Position numbers and translations under genes: made by a program. The notes below the pieces were generated by a model. That model saw only the letters and a list, made by a program, of their open reading frames with translations. It was not told the DNA's origin and searched no databases. From Treponema sp. (GTDB taxonomy: Bacteria > Spirochaetota > Spirochaetia > Treponematales > Breznakiellaceae), in assembly GCA_031257675.1 (NCBI GenBank), contig JAIROG010000036.1:1-46071 (forward strand): 46,071 bases of DNA. The letters are read 5' to 3'. Of this stretch, positions 17,968 to 27,599 are shown piece by piece (the first letter of the stretch is position 1; each line of letters begins with the position of its first letter).

Positions 17968-18852
17968 TCATTCGCTCGTCTGATACAATCCCCACTGACC
18001 TTCTTCATACGCATAAACGCCTGCGGACTTTTTGTCGTCATACAGAGCGCGGAAAGATTCGCCATGCTTTCCAAGCGCGTTGCCACTTTCAATCGTCACT
18101 CCCTCGCCTATCTTGATGAATGTGATGTCATTTTCGTTAAAAGCGCCATTTCCAATAATGTCCATCGCCGGAGGAAGCCGCAACGAAGTTATGCTATTCC
18201 CGTCAAAGGCGTACGCGCCGATGGTTTGCAGACCGTCTCCTAGTTTCAACGCGTTTATCTGGTTCCCTTGAAACGCCAAGTCCCCAATAGACGTAACGCT
18301 GTCAGGAATGGTCACATCGCTCAAACCGGCGGCGCCAGCGAAAGCCTTGGTCCCGATTGTCTTGAGTGTCCCGGGCAAGACAAGACCGTAGATGTAGTGG
18401 TTGTAAAAGGCGTTGTTTCCGATATGCGCCACCGGTAGATTTTCTATTGATGAGGGAATGACCAAATCGCTCTCCCGATAGTCCGCATTATAACCGGTTA
18501 TGACAACTTCTCCGGACTCTATACGGTACGTAAAATACTTGGCTTCCTCTCCTTCCCACTGGGCGTATAAGTGAATGTCCCTGTTCATAGAGATGGTGTC
18601 GCCCGCTTGATAGAGCCAAGAGTCCCATTCCTCTTTCCAGCCCAGAAATTTTTTGTCGCCTTTCTTAAAGCCCTCGGGTTTGGGGAGTATTGTCGCCGTT
18701 TCTCTGTAAAGATAACCGGCGCCGTCACGCGGTGGATCGCCGGTTGTCTCGCTGTCCCCGTAGTAATACACGTGGAAGGAGCCGTATTCGGGGCAACCGG
18801 CAGAGCATAAGGCTACAATAATCAAGCAGAAAACCAGCCGTTTTTTATTCAT
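17968..18852 (-). CDS. BspA-like leucine-rich-repeat lipoprotein
   Basis: A 294-residue predicted surface lipoprotein. The N-terminus MNKKRLVFCLIIVALCSAGC is a lipoprotein signal with the cysteine at residue 20. Residues 45-100 (ending INMNRDIHLYAQW-like, here ISMNRDIHLYAQW) match the InlB-type repeat found in many bacterial surface proteins. From about residue 128 there are repeated leucine-rich units of the BspA/LRR_5 kind, for example LVIPSSIENLPVAHIGNNAF, TIPDSVTSIGDLAF and LGDGLQTIGAYAF. Such proteins bind host or other bacterial surfaces. It has its own promoter and a GGAGGG ribosome binding site; it is followed by a 270-base gap before glgC. Confidence 0.85.
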   Translation of the reverse strand: MNKKRLVFCLIIVALCSAGCPEYGSFHVYYYGDSETTGDPPRDGAGYLYRETATILPKPEGFKKGDKKFLGWKEEWDSWLYQAGDTISMNRDIHLYAQWEGEEAKYFTYRIESGEVVITGYNADYRESDLVIPSSIENLPVAHIGNNAFYNHYIYGLVLPGTLKTIGTKAFAGAAGLSDVTIPDSVTSIGDLAFQGNQINALKLGDGLQTIGAYAFDGNSITSLRLPPAMDIIGNGAFNENDITFIKIGEGVTIESGNALGKHGESFRALYDDKKSAGVYAYEEGQWGLYQTSE

Positions 18853-18872
18853 GGTAGTAACCCTCCATTTAT

Positions 18873-18901
18873 AATATAACGCTGATTCGATAAAAACACA
18901 A
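18873..18901 (-). promoter_or_regulatory. Likely promoter of the LRR lipoprotein gene
   Basis: Minus strand TTGTGT (18901-18896), 17 bases, TATATT (18878-18873), placed 21 bases before the start codon at 18852. The -35 match is weak. Confidence 0.45.
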
Positions 18902-18964
18902 GACGCCGGCAGTTTTTAGGCGCATTAGTTCCGCGATTAAGATGTCCGTGAATCCCCGCGCCCG

Positions 18965-19894
18965 CTATGCGTGCGGGTGGGATTTATCGTAGACGTCTTT
19001 CAGACGCTCCACATTGACATGCGTATAGCGAGCTGTAGTCGAGATGCTGGCGTGTCCCAGAAGCTCCTGAATCACACGCACGTCACAGCCCGCGTTGACG
19101 AGGTGGGTCGCAAAACTATGCCGCAGGGAATGCGGATGTATGTTTTTGCCAAGTCCTGTCTGTATGGCGAATTGCCGGGAATATTGGGCTATGATCCACC
19201 GAACGCCGGGCGCGGAAAGCGGTTTTCCCCGCAGACTGATGAAGAGCGCGTCTGTAGGCGAGTTCGCTTTTACGAGATTCTCAGCCCGTAAAGGAAGGTA
19301 CACAAAGATAGCCTCCCTCGCATCGTCAGAAAAGTACACTTCCCGTTCTTTGTCGCCTTTTCCGATGACGCGAGCCGACGTGAAGTCCGGGTCGCAGTTT
19401 TTCAGGAACAGGGAGACAAGCTCGCTGATACGCACTCCCGCCGAATACATGGAGAGAATCAGCGCCGTGTCCCGCTCCGCCCAGAGCTTTGCGGATCGGG
19501 ACGGCAGTTCGGCGAATTCCGCCATTTCCGGTTCCCAGAGGAAGCTCGGCAGGGTTTTCGGCTGCTTTACATTTCGCAGGCTTGTTGATGGATCATCAGC
19601 GCGGTAATTAAACCGTACGAGGAAGCGGAAAAAACCGCGTATTGAAGACAGGCTGCGATTCACGCTGGAAGGCGCAATATCTTCTCTGGCGAGTTCGGTC
19701 ATAAAATGTTGTACGTCGTGTAACGAAGCCTGTTCCGCGGCAATGCCGCATGTAGCGCAATACACTGAAAAACGGGTCAAATCATTACTGTAGGCGCGGA
19801 GGGTCTGATTTGAAACGCGCCGGACATTGGCGAGATAGTCAAGGTATTCACGCGATTTTTCTGACAGTTGTTCTGTTTGTTGTCCTTGTTCCAT
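18965..19894 (-). CDS. Tyrosine recombinase XerC/XerD type
   Basis: A 309-residue site-specific recombinase. The N-terminal SAM-like DNA-binding domain includes EYLDYLANVRRVSNQTLRAY (16-35) and VNRSLSSIRGFFRFL. The catalytic domain has the arginine in YSAGVRISELVSL (about 150-162), the lysine in GKGDKEREVYF, HSLRHSFATHL (about 255-265) with the second histidine and arginine, LGHASISTTARYTHV (about 281-295) with the other histidine and the tyrosine nucleophile. The length is that of the chromosome-dimer-resolving Xer proteins. It starts three bases after the topA stop, so the two are co-transcribed, as in other spirochaetes where xer and topA are neighbours. XerC versus XerD cannot be decided here. 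Confidence 0.9.
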   Translation of the reverse strand: MEQGQQTEQLSEKSREYLDYLANVRRVSNQTLRAYSNDLTRFSVYCATCGIAAEQASLHDVQHFMTELAREDIAPSSVNRSLSSIRGFFRFLVRFNYRADDPSTSLRNVKQPKTLPSFLWEPEMAEFAELPSRSAKLWAERDTALILSMYSAGVRISELVSLFLKNCDPDFTSARVIGKGDKEREVYFSDDAREAIFVYLPLRAENLVKANSPTDALFISLRGKPLSAPGVRWIIAQYSRQFAIQTGLGKNIHPHSLRHSFATHLVNAGCDVRVIQELLGHASISTTARYTHVNVERLKDVYDKSHPHA

Positions 19895-19897
19895 ACG

Positions 19898-21994
19898 CTA
19901 CTCTTCATCCTCACTGTGCAGATAATCACACGCGGGGTTGATGCACGCTTTGTGGGAACCCTTCGCTTTGTCATGTTTCTCCACGAGAAACTGCCCGCAC
20001 TTGGGGCAATTCTGATTGAGCGGCTTGAAATGGGTGAGAAAATCACACTCAGGGTAATTGGCGCACCCGTAGAATTCCTTTCTCTTGCCCTTGGTTTTTC
20101 GGGCCACAATATCTCCGCCGCATTTCGGGCATGTTGCGAGCGGGATGGACTTGGTGTTCCGGCATTCGGGAAAACCGGAGCAGGCGAGGAAGTAGCCGAA
20201 TTTGCCGAGCTTTTTTTTCATCGGCTTCCCGCATTTTTCACATGTGAAATCCGTTGTCTCATCCAGAGAGCCTTTGTACGTTTCCAGAGTTTTTCCAACA
20301 TCTTCAACCCGCGACTTAAAAGGCTCCCAGAATTCCCGTATCATGTCCGACCATTGGATGCGGTTCTCCTCGACAATATCAAGCTTGTCTTCCATAGAAG
20401 CGGTAAAGTCGATGTCCACCACATTGGGAAAATATTCCACAAGCAGATCGTTGATGAGCCTGCCGAGTTGGGTTGGTACAAGCTGCTTGTTCGCTCTGGT
20501 AACGTAATAACGGTCGAGCAACACCGAGATAATGGGCGCGTATGTCGAGGGGCGCCCGATTCCCTTTTCCTCAAGCGTTTTGACGATGGAGGCGTCCGTA
20601 TAGCGGGACGGACCCTGCGTCCAATGCTGATCCTTGTGGAATTCAAGCAGTTCAACCGCGTCTCCGATTTTAACCGGCGGGTAGGAAGTCCCTTTTTCGT
20701 CTTTTGAAGCCAGAAGCTTCAGGACTTTGAAAAATCCTTTTTCAATGATTTTAGCGCCGGACACCCTGAAAATGGCGTCTCCAGCCTGTATGTCTATGCT
20801 CACGGTTCTGGTTCTGGCGTTCTTCATCTGGCTTGCGACGAAACGCTCCCAGATAATCGTGTACAGTCTCAGTTGATCGCGGGCAAGCGAATCTTTCACA
20901 TCATTGGGCGTATAGGCGATGTAGGTGGGGCGGATCGCTTCGTGCGCGTCCTGCGCCTTATTGCCCACCGCGTACTCTATGGGCTTATCCGGCAGTTCCG
21001 CCGGATACTGCGCGCCGATCCACTCATGCGCCTCATCAAGCGCGATCTGGGAGATGCGCACGGAGTCGGTGCGCATATAGGTGATAAGCCCTACCCGCGA
21101 TGAGCCGATATTCACGCCCTCGTAAAGCTGTTGAGCGATCTGCATGGTTTTCTTGCTGGTGAATCCGAGCCGGTTCGCCGCGGTCTGCTGAAGCTGCGAT
21201 GTGGTGAACGGCGGCTTGGGCTTGATGTTTTTTTCGGTTTCCCGAATATCGGAAACGATTCCCTGCGCCCCGCGCAATTTCTCCACAACTGCATCAACAG
21301 CGGCTTCGTTCTTGAACGCGGGCTTTTCCATTTCCCACAGCGCGAGTTGCGCCGTAAAAGACGATTTTCCTGATTTGCAATCCACATCAAGCGTCCAGTA
21401 TTCTTCGGGAATGAAAGCCTCCACGTCCCTCTCCCTGTCGCAGATAAGCCGCAAGGCCACGGACTGCACCCTGCCCGCCGAAAGCCCGTTTTTCATCTTC
21501 TTCCAGAGCAGGGGCGAGAGATTGTACCCCACGAGCCTGTCCAGCACGCGCCGCGCTTTCTGGGCGTTCACTTTGGCTTCGTCAATGCCGGTGGGATGGG
21601 CGATTGCGGTCTTTATGGCTTGCGGGGTGATCTCGTTAAATACGATGCGTTTGATGGGTTTGTCCGTATTTTTGGAGGCAATGGCGTTCCGCAAATGCCA
21701 GGCGATGGCTTCGCCTTCGCGGTCATTGTCACTTGCGAGCAACACCATATCCGCCTTTTTAGCCTCCGCCTGCAATTCTTTCAGAAGTTTGGTTCTGCCG
21801 CGCACGGTGATATACTCGGGCGCAAAATCGTGTTCCGTATCAACGGCCAGTCTTGATTTGGGCAGATCAATGAGGTGTCCCATAGATGCGCAAACCCTAT
21901 ACGATGCCCCCAGGTACTTTTCTATGGTCTTTGCCTTAGCCGGAGATTCTACAACGACAAGCGTTTTGTGTTTCATCTGTGTTTTTGCTGACAT
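19898..21994 (-). CDS. topA: DNA topoisomerase I
   Basis: A 698-residue type IA topoisomerase that relaxes negative supercoils. The Toprim domain begins KTLVVVESPAKAKTIEKYLG (about 9-28), with LLASDNDREGEAIAWHL (about 87-103) containing the metal-binding acidic residues. The active-site tyrosine lies in GLITYMRTDSVRIS (about 303-316). GRPSTYAPIISVL (about 484-496) is also typical. The C-terminus has three zinc ribbons: CEKCGKPM...C..FPEC, CPKCGGDI...CANYPEC and CPKCGQFL...CINPACDY. The first codons lack a clear ribosome binding site and a promoter-like element lies only 13 bases upstream, so the mRNA may be almost leaderless; ATG at residue 7 is an alternative start. Confidence 0.96.
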   Translation of the reverse strand: MSAKTQMKHKTLVVVESPAKAKTIEKYLGASYRVCASMGHLIDLPKSRLAVDTEHDFAPEYITVRGRTKLLKELQAEAKKADMVLLASDNDREGEAIAWHLRNAIASKNTDKPIKRIVFNEITPQAIKTAIAHPTGIDEAKVNAQKARRVLDRLVGYNLSPLLWKKMKNGLSAGRVQSVALRLICDRERDVEAFIPEEYWTLDVDCKSGKSSFTAQLALWEMEKPAFKNEAAVDAVVEKLRGAQGIVSDIRETEKNIKPKPPFTTSQLQQTAANRLGFTSKKTMQIAQQLYEGVNIGSSRVGLITYMRTDSVRISQIALDEAHEWIGAQYPAELPDKPIEYAVGNKAQDAHEAIRPTYIAYTPNDVKDSLARDQLRLYTIIWERFVASQMKNARTRTVSIDIQAGDAIFRVSGAKIIEKGFFKVLKLLASKDEKGTSYPPVKIGDAVELLEFHKDQHWTQGPSRYTDASIVKTLEEKGIGRPSTYAPIISVLLDRYYVTRANKQLVPTQLGRLINDLLVEYFPNVVDIDFTASMEDKLDIVEENRIQWSDMIREFWEPFKSRVEDVGKTLETYKGSLDETTDFTCEKCGKPMKKKLGKFGYFLACSGFPECRNTKSIPLATCPKCGGDIVARKTKGKRKEFYGCANYPECDFLTHFKPLNQNCPKCGQFLVEKHDKAKGSHKACINPACDYLHSEDEE

Positions 21995-22006
21995 AATAGA
22001 ATTCTA

Positions 22007-22035
22007 AAGCTATCTTGATTTCTTGAAGATGTCAA
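22007..22035 (-). promoter_or_regulatory. Possible topA promoter
   Basis: Minus strand TTGACA (22035-22030), 17 bases, TAGCTT (22012-22007). The -35 is perfect, the -10 weak. The gap from here to 22250 holds no gene that I can support. Confidence 0.4.
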
Positions 22036-22251
22036 GAGATGTTTTAGAAATAAAACCAATCGCCGCCGCTTTCTTAGAGACTCCGCCGAAGTCTCATAAG
22101 GCGGCGGCTGTGCGGCGGTTAAAGCTCCCTGCTCGTGAAGGGAACGGCGCCGGCATACTCGCCAGCGCCAAACTCTTTTCAAGGCGCTTCCAAAGCCTCC
22201 ATGCCTTATAAATCAAGCGGTTGCGTCTTATGCAATTTTCTCCAGGGGCAA

Positions 22252-22297
22252 GAGGCTGTTCCAAAAACTGCCGCCCCGCGCGTTTTGGAACAGCCTC
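22252..22297. repeat. Hairpin repeat directly after the nifH-like gene
   Basis: Perfect 15-base arms GAGGCTGTTCCAAAA (22252-22266) and TTTTGGAACAGCCTC (22283-22297) around a GC-rich loop. It starts three bases beyond the stop codon at 22301 and may act as transcription terminator or mRNA 3' stabiliser, although no T run follows. Same family as 2700-2736; a single arm lies at about 29635-29649. Confidence 0.7.
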
Positions 22298-22300
22298 ACG

Positions 22301-23143
<843 letters not shown>

Positions 23144-23159
23144 TTAACTCCTCTATAAA

Positions 23160-23179
23160 AAGCGGCGGCATCGCCGCTT
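23160..23179 (-). promoter_or_regulatory. RNA hairpin upstream of the nifH-like ribosome binding site
   Basis: Arms AAGCGGCG and CGCCGCTT (8 bases, 4-base loop), about 17 bases before the start codon. A second small hairpin GAACGC-TTC-GCGTTC lies just upstream (about 23194-23208). The same leader design stands before the binding-protein gene at 28427-28450. Confidence 0.65.
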
Positions 23180-23231
23180 CTGTTAAATCGGATGAACGCG
23201 AAGCGTTCACGCTTTCTCCACAACTTTTATT

Positions 23232-23308
23232 GGAATGCGCGGGTGTAACGCCCCCACGCCCTTTAGGGCGTACTTTTGCCGTCCCATAGCAGGGCGGGAC
23301 AGTTCATT
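23232..23308. repeat. Palindromic repeat between the nifK-like and nifH-like genes
   Basis: A 77-base copy of the family described at 4545-4592: it begins GGAATGCGCGGGTGT and ends GGCGGGACAGTTCATT. It contains the inner hairpin ACGCCC-TTTA-GGGCGT. It ends just after the stop codon of the nifK-like gene. Confidence 0.65.
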
Positions 23309-23309
23309 G

Positions 23310-24614
23310 TTATAACGCGAGCCGTTCACGCGCTTCCGTATACATATCTTCCAGCGCTTTAAGCCCCCCGGAATAACCGGCCACATGACCGTTAATCACC
23401 ATGCGGGAGACCATCGGATACGATACATTGACAAAGATGCCGTTTATCTGGGCGGCAAGGCGTTTCTCCCAACTGGAACCTAGTATCAGAGGGTTGCCGC
23501 CAAAAGGCGTTTCCCTAATCCGCCTGTGTATCTCCTCTCCGTCCGTGCAGAACACAACATCCGACTCGATGCCGTAATTCAGATTGCGAAATTCCTGTTT
23601 CAAAAAATCCCGGTGTTTTTCCGGCGTGTCGTCGGTAATATACTGGGTTGTTGGAAACATACCCAGGTCGTTTACCAGAAACTTGGTAAAGGCGAGCGCG
23701 TAATGCGCGTCCGCCACCGTAACAAAGCGTTTTGACATTATCCGCTGTTCAAGAAAAATGTCCGAGTAACGCTCTATATAGTAATAGTACTCATCTTCGC
23801 GGGCGCTTATGACCTTTTCGGCGAGCGTCTTGTCCACGTTCATTTTCTCCGCAAGGGTGCGCAGAAATTTTGACGTCTCAAAGGCGCCTATGGGCAACGC
23901 CGGGCAGCGCAGACACGGGGTTTTGTATTTCTTTTCCAGAAATTGTACGCTTTCAAGACCCGACCATGGTCCTATGAAAAGATTCAACTCCGCATCCGGA
24001 ATGTTGTTTATATTGGGAAGTCCGCGCTGGTGGCCGAATATCGTATTCGGCGTAAGTCCCAAAGCGGCTGTAAGGGTTTCTATCTCGCGCAGATTACCCA
24101 ACCAGAACGCATCCTGCATTGGAGGCGCGGAAAAAATGTTTACCAGCCCCTTTCGCACGGCGGCTTTTCGATCCGGCAAATACTGGTCGAATATGGCTTG
24201 CAAAATCCAGTCGTGACCCTCGTAGTTGTTGCCCTTAAAACCCGGCGTATTGGCGTATATCACTTTCTTGGACGCGCCGGAGAACTCGCCGACAACTTCT
24301 CCCACATCGTCCCCGATAATTTCTGACGTACAGCCGGTGAGCACAACAAAAAGGTCGGCGTCGATTATTTTAAGCGCGTTTTCGATGGTGGATCGCAGCT
24401 TGCCGGTTCCGCCAAACACCACCTCTTTTTCGCTTACGCTGGTACAGGGAAATATATTCGGCGAGTACATGCCTGACGTACCGTTGTTGTCGTTGAGCTT
24501 TGACCCGCAGCCCGGACCCGAATGCAACACGGGAATAGCGCGGGGTATCGCGTGTACCGTCTGCATCGCGGCGAGGGCGCATTTGTAACGCGGTTGAAAC
24601 AACAGCTTAGACAT
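23310..24614 (-). CDS. NifK-like nitrogenase component 1 subunit
   Basis: A 434-residue homologue of the beta subunit of nitrogenase and related reductases. Three cysteines match the NifK ligands of the P-cluster-type centre: Cys12 (YKCALAAM), Cys36 (HSGPGCGSKL) and Cys95 (VLTGCTSEIIGDDV). It lacks the long N-terminal extension of classical NifK and is about 80 residues shorter. Its start overlaps the NifD-like stop by one base (TAATG), so the two subunits are translationally coupled. The C-terminal NGHVAGYSGGLKALEDMY closes the domain. It should form a heterotetramer with the NifD-like protein and receive electrons from the NifH-like protein. Confidence 0.87.
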   Translation of the reverse strand: MSKLLFQPRYKCALAAMQTVHAIPRAIPVLHSGPGCGSKLNDNNGTSGMYSPNIFPCTSVSEKEVVFGGTGKLRSTIENALKIIDADLFVVLTGCTSEIIGDDVGEVVGEFSGASKKVIYANTPGFKGNNYEGHDWILQAIFDQYLPDRKAAVRKGLVNIFSAPPMQDAFWLGNLREIETLTAALGLTPNTIFGHQRGLPNINNIPDAELNLFIGPWSGLESVQFLEKKYKTPCLRCPALPIGAFETSKFLRTLAEKMNVDKTLAEKVISAREDEYYYYIERYSDIFLEQRIMSKRFVTVADAHYALAFTKFLVNDLGMFPTTQYITDDTPEKHRDFLKQEFRNLNYGIESDVVFCTDGEEIHRRIRETPFGGNPLILGSSWEKRLAAQINGIFVNVSYPMVSRMVINGHVAGYSGGLKALEDMYTEARERLAL

Positions 24615-26128
24615 TAGCCCGCCTCCTCAAGCGCGGAGACCGCCTCGATGTTTTGCGGCGCATTGAGCAACATGGCGTCGCTGTTTTGTTCATACCACCA
24701 GTCCGTGTAGGGCAGTCTGATACGCGCAGCGAGGTTCTTTTCAAAGCTCCGGTTTTTGATGGTGTCGGCGATGTATTGGGCGAGGTTCACCATGCCCCGG
24801 TAACCGAAAGCCATGTACTCATCGGCAAAATACACGGCGGCGACCCCCTGCTTGATCGCCCAGACGGTGCTGCCCGGGTGACGGGAAAAATACACATCCG
24901 GTTTATACGTGTTGATGATGTTCATTATTTCATAGTTCTGCATATCGGCGACAGACAACCCGATTTCGTTTGGGGCGTGGTCTTTTAAGTGTCGTAACGC
25001 GGGCGGGTTCTCTCCGTTGTCGTATTTGTAATCAAAGTGCCATGCCGCAGCCCACACGGTTGTTATGCCAAGCTCCTGCAACACCCGGCTTACCTCGTAG
25101 GTGTAACCCGGACCCATGCCGATAACCGCGCGAAGTCCGGCAAGCTCTTTTTTCAGTTTTTCTATGTGCGGAAGATACCTTTCTCTTTCACGTCTTAAAA
25201 AGACCTCCACCTCATCTTTTTTGTCTATCACTTCGCCGATTTTACGCAGCCATGTTTCAAACCCGGACAAGCCGGAAAAATTGATCGTGCGAATATAGGG
25301 AACGCCGTACTGTTCCTCAAGTCCGTTTCCAAGATAGGTGCCAAGCGTGCCGCAGACGCACACGGTGGCAAGCGATTCGGATATGTGTTCCAGATCCTCA
25401 ACGGTGGAGTTCATATACAAAAACTGCGGCGCAACGCCCAGTTCCGCGAAAATTTCGGTGATTTGCCTTCGCTCGCTTTCATAAAAATTCTTAAAGTTGA
25501 TGACCCGCCGTTTTTCTTTGGGCGGTTTTACAAGGGCGCGCAAGACGGCGTGATCGGCCGCGTCAAAACCGGAAGCCCATATACGGGACTTAAAGCCTTC
25601 GCAATGGACGCTCTCAACGGGTATCGGGAGTTCTTCTTTTAACTCATCGGCAAGGCTGTCTATGTCCTCGCCAATAACGCCGGACACACAGGAACTGGCA
25701 AGGAACATCGCCTTTGGTTTATGCGTGTTATATGTTTCCAGCGCTATTTTGCGCAAGGATTCTATCGCGCCGAATACGGTGTCGTTTTCATCAAGATCGG
25801 TTCCGACAAGCGCCGAGTTGTTGTCTTCACCGATACGCGCCGCAATTTGACGGGATAAGACATTGGTTCCCGCAGCGGTGGCGCAACAGCCGGAAGGCGC
25901 GTGGTATATCACCGCGATGTCACGTATGCCCAAAAGCTGTCCTATCGCGCACATCGAAAGGCACATGCTTGACTGACTGAAACACCGCTCCCGGTTTTTC
26001 AGCGCGCCACAGGCGGAACGCTCGCAAAGGTCGCTTACACAGCCATTGTAGCCGGTGATTGAGCCAAGACGGACCTCGCGTACATTTGAAGCGGGCTTTT
26101 TCAACAAGGCGTCGTATTTTTCACTCAT
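24614..26128 (-). CDS. NifD-like nitrogenase component 1 subunit
   Basis: A 504-residue homologue of the catalytic alpha subunit. Likely 8Fe-cluster cysteines are Cys56 (or 60), Cys81 (HAPSGCC) and Cys147 (SSCVSGVIGEDI). Cys259 in CVCGTLGTYLGNGLEEQYG lines up with the cysteine (275 in Azotobacter numbering) that holds the active-site cofactor. The region that should carry the second cofactor ligand (His442) reads AAVYFADEYMAFGYRG here and has no histidine. An N-terminal cysteine-rich stretch (Cys30, 35, 40, 49) is also unusual. This pattern suits a nitrogenase-like enzyme of the group IV kind, such as methylthio-alkane reductase, better than a classical nitrogenase. Ribosome binding site GGAGAAGGAG. 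A GlnQ-like gene lies immediately upstream. Confidence 0.86.
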   Translation of the reverse strand: MSEKYDALLKKPASNVREVRLGSITGYNGCVSDLCERSACGALKNRERCFSQSSMCLSMCAIGQLLGIRDIAVIYHAPSGCCATAAGTNVLSRQIAARIGEDNNSALVGTDLDENDTVFGAIESLRKIALETYNTHKPKAMFLASSCVSGVIGEDIDSLADELKEELPIPVESVHCEGFKSRIWASGFDAADHAVLRALVKPPKEKRRVINFKNFYESERRQITEIFAELGVAPQFLYMNSTVEDLEHISESLATVCVCGTLGTYLGNGLEEQYGVPYIRTINFSGLSGFETWLRKIGEVIDKKDEVEVFLRRERERYLPHIEKLKKELAGLRAVIGMGPGYTYEVSRVLQELGITTVWAAAWHFDYKYDNGENPPALRHLKDHAPNEIGLSVADMQNYEIMNIINTYKPDVYFSRHPGSTVWAIKQGVAAVYFADEYMAFGYRGMVNLAQYIADTIKNRSFEKNLAARIRLPYTDWWYEQNSDAMLLNAPQNIEAVSALEEAG

Positions 26129-26145
26129 AATGCTCTCCTTCTCCG

Positions 26146-26851
26146 TTATAAATAGTATTCAGGATCGCGCCTCGGAGCGAAGCGTGATACAAATTGTTTA
26201 AGCCGTTCTTCTTTCGATAAAGACAATGCGGTTTGAAATTTCATAGGCGAACTGCATCTCGTGGGTCACAATAACCATCGTCGCGCCTTCTTTTGCCACT
26301 TGTTTGATAAGGTCCAGAATTTCGTCAACCATTTCAGGATCAAGGGCGGAAGTCGGTTCATCAAAAAGGATTACTTTTGGGTTAAGCGCGATTGCTCTGG
26401 CTATGCCAACCCGCTGTTGCTGCCCGCCGGAAAGCTCGTAAGGCTTTGCGTCTAACTTATCGCCGAGACCGACTTTTACAAGGACGTTCCCGGCGACGGC
26501 GCGCGCGTCGTCCTTGCTCATCTTTTTGGAAACAATCAGGCCTTCCATCACATTTTGAATGGCGGTCATATTAAAAAACAGGGCGTAATTTTGGAAGACC
26601 ATCGCCGTTTTCCGCCGTATAGCGATTTTTTGTTTATTGTGGACATTTGCGAAATCCGCGCTCAAGCCGTCTATGCGAATCGCGCCGGAATCGGCGTTTT
26701 CAAGAAAATTCACGCACCGCAACAGCGTTGTCTTGCCTGACCCCGAAGGTCCTATGAGCGAAATGACATCGCCTTCATGAACATGGAAGTCGATTCCGTC
26801 AAGGACAACATTTGAACCAAAAGATTTTTTTATATTTTTTATTTCGAGCAT
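26146..26851 (-). CDS. Amino-acid ABC transporter ATPase, C-terminus frameshifted
   Basis: The ATP-hydrolysing subunit of a polar amino-acid type importer, in the GlnQ family. The open frame (26851-26198, 217 residues) has the Walker [10 protein letters not shown] (34-42), Q-loop region VFQNYALF, the signature [14 protein letters not shown], Walker [14 protein letters not shown] and the switch histidine in IVTHEMQ. It then ends abruptly in IERRTA. The usual C-terminus appears in another frame directly after: [23 protein letters not shown] with a stop at 26146-26148. A small deletion (roughly 15-20 codons of the GGxIVEEG region) and a frameshift have joined the two. All catalytic motifs precede the break, so function may be reduced rather than lost. 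Confidence 0.85.
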
Positions 26852-26870
26852 CTTGCGCCGCCTTTCATGG

Positions 26871-26902
26871 AGTTGTTCAAGGATTGAAGTTTCTGAACAA
26901 CT
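26871..26902. repeat. GTTGTTCA inverted repeat
   Basis: Arms AGTTGTTCA (26871-26879) and TGAACAACT (26894-26902) between the ATPase and permease genes, a degenerate member of the family seen at 9034-9066 and 28482-28514. Confidence 0.5.
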
Positions 26903-26923
26903 CTGTCTTGTGAATCAAACCAG

Positions 26924-27580
26924 TTAAACCTTAATCTGCTTGAATTTCTTTTCTATCATGGAAAACGCTTTTTCAACAACGATAAATATCGCCCAGAAAA
27001 TAAGCGCCGCCGCAATATAACTCTCCAGATAACGGTAGTTTATAACCGCCGCCGCAACCGCCGTGTTCAATATGTCCCGCAGCCCTATCATACCCGCAAC
27101 GGGCAGGGCTTTTATCGCATGAATTACCACCCCGCTCATTACCGGTATGCACACGGGGATAATTTGAGGCAGTACAATTCTGAAAAAAGTGTATGCCCCT
27201 GTATGCCCTATGGAGAGCGCCGCGTCAAACTGGCTTTTTTCGATTGACTCCAGCCCTCCGCGAAAGGCTTCCGACATTTCTGTACTGGCGCCTATCGTTA
27301 TGCCAAGCAGGGTGATGATCTCCACCGGAATGCCGCCTTTTTGCGACAGAATCACAAACAGCATGAAGTACACCAGAACAGTGGGAAGCCCTTTCGTTAT
27401 GGTGATCGCTATCCGGGCGATATCCCCTGCAACGGGAACCTTGTAAAAACGGACAAGCGCGATGATCAGCCCCAGCAAAAGCCCAAGTAAAACGGCGGCA
27501 AAGGCAATGGCAAGCGAGTGAGGGATCGCCGCACTCGCTTCTTTTATCGCTTGGAACATAAAAGGAATGTTGAAATCCAT
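26924..27580 (-). CDS. Amino-acid ABC transporter permease 2
   Basis: A 218-residue inner-membrane permease of the HisM/GlnP type. It has several hydrophobic segments, starting HSLAIAFAAVLLGLLLGLIIALV (in parts, about 21-43). The cytoplasmic coupling loop is readable as MSEAFRGGLESIEKSQFDAALSIG (in parts, about 101-124), which contacts the ATPase. It follows the binding-protein gene by 19 bases. Two permeases in one operon imply a heterodimeric channel, as in systems for cystine and related sulfur compounds (TcyL/TcyM in Bacillus subtilis). Confidence 0.9.
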   Translation of the reverse strand: MDFNIPFMFQAIKEASAAIPHSLAIAFAAVLLGLLLGLIIALVRFYKVPVAGDIARIAITITKGLPTVLVYFMLFVILSQKGGIPVEIITLLGITIGASTEMSEAFRGGLESIEKSQFDAALSIGHTGAYTFFRIVLPQIIPVCIPVMSGVVIHAIKALPVAGMIGLRDILNTAVAAAVINYRYLESYIAAALIFWAIFIVVEKAFSMIEKKFKQIKV

Positions 27581-27599
27581 ATCGTTCCTGAGTTGCAGG

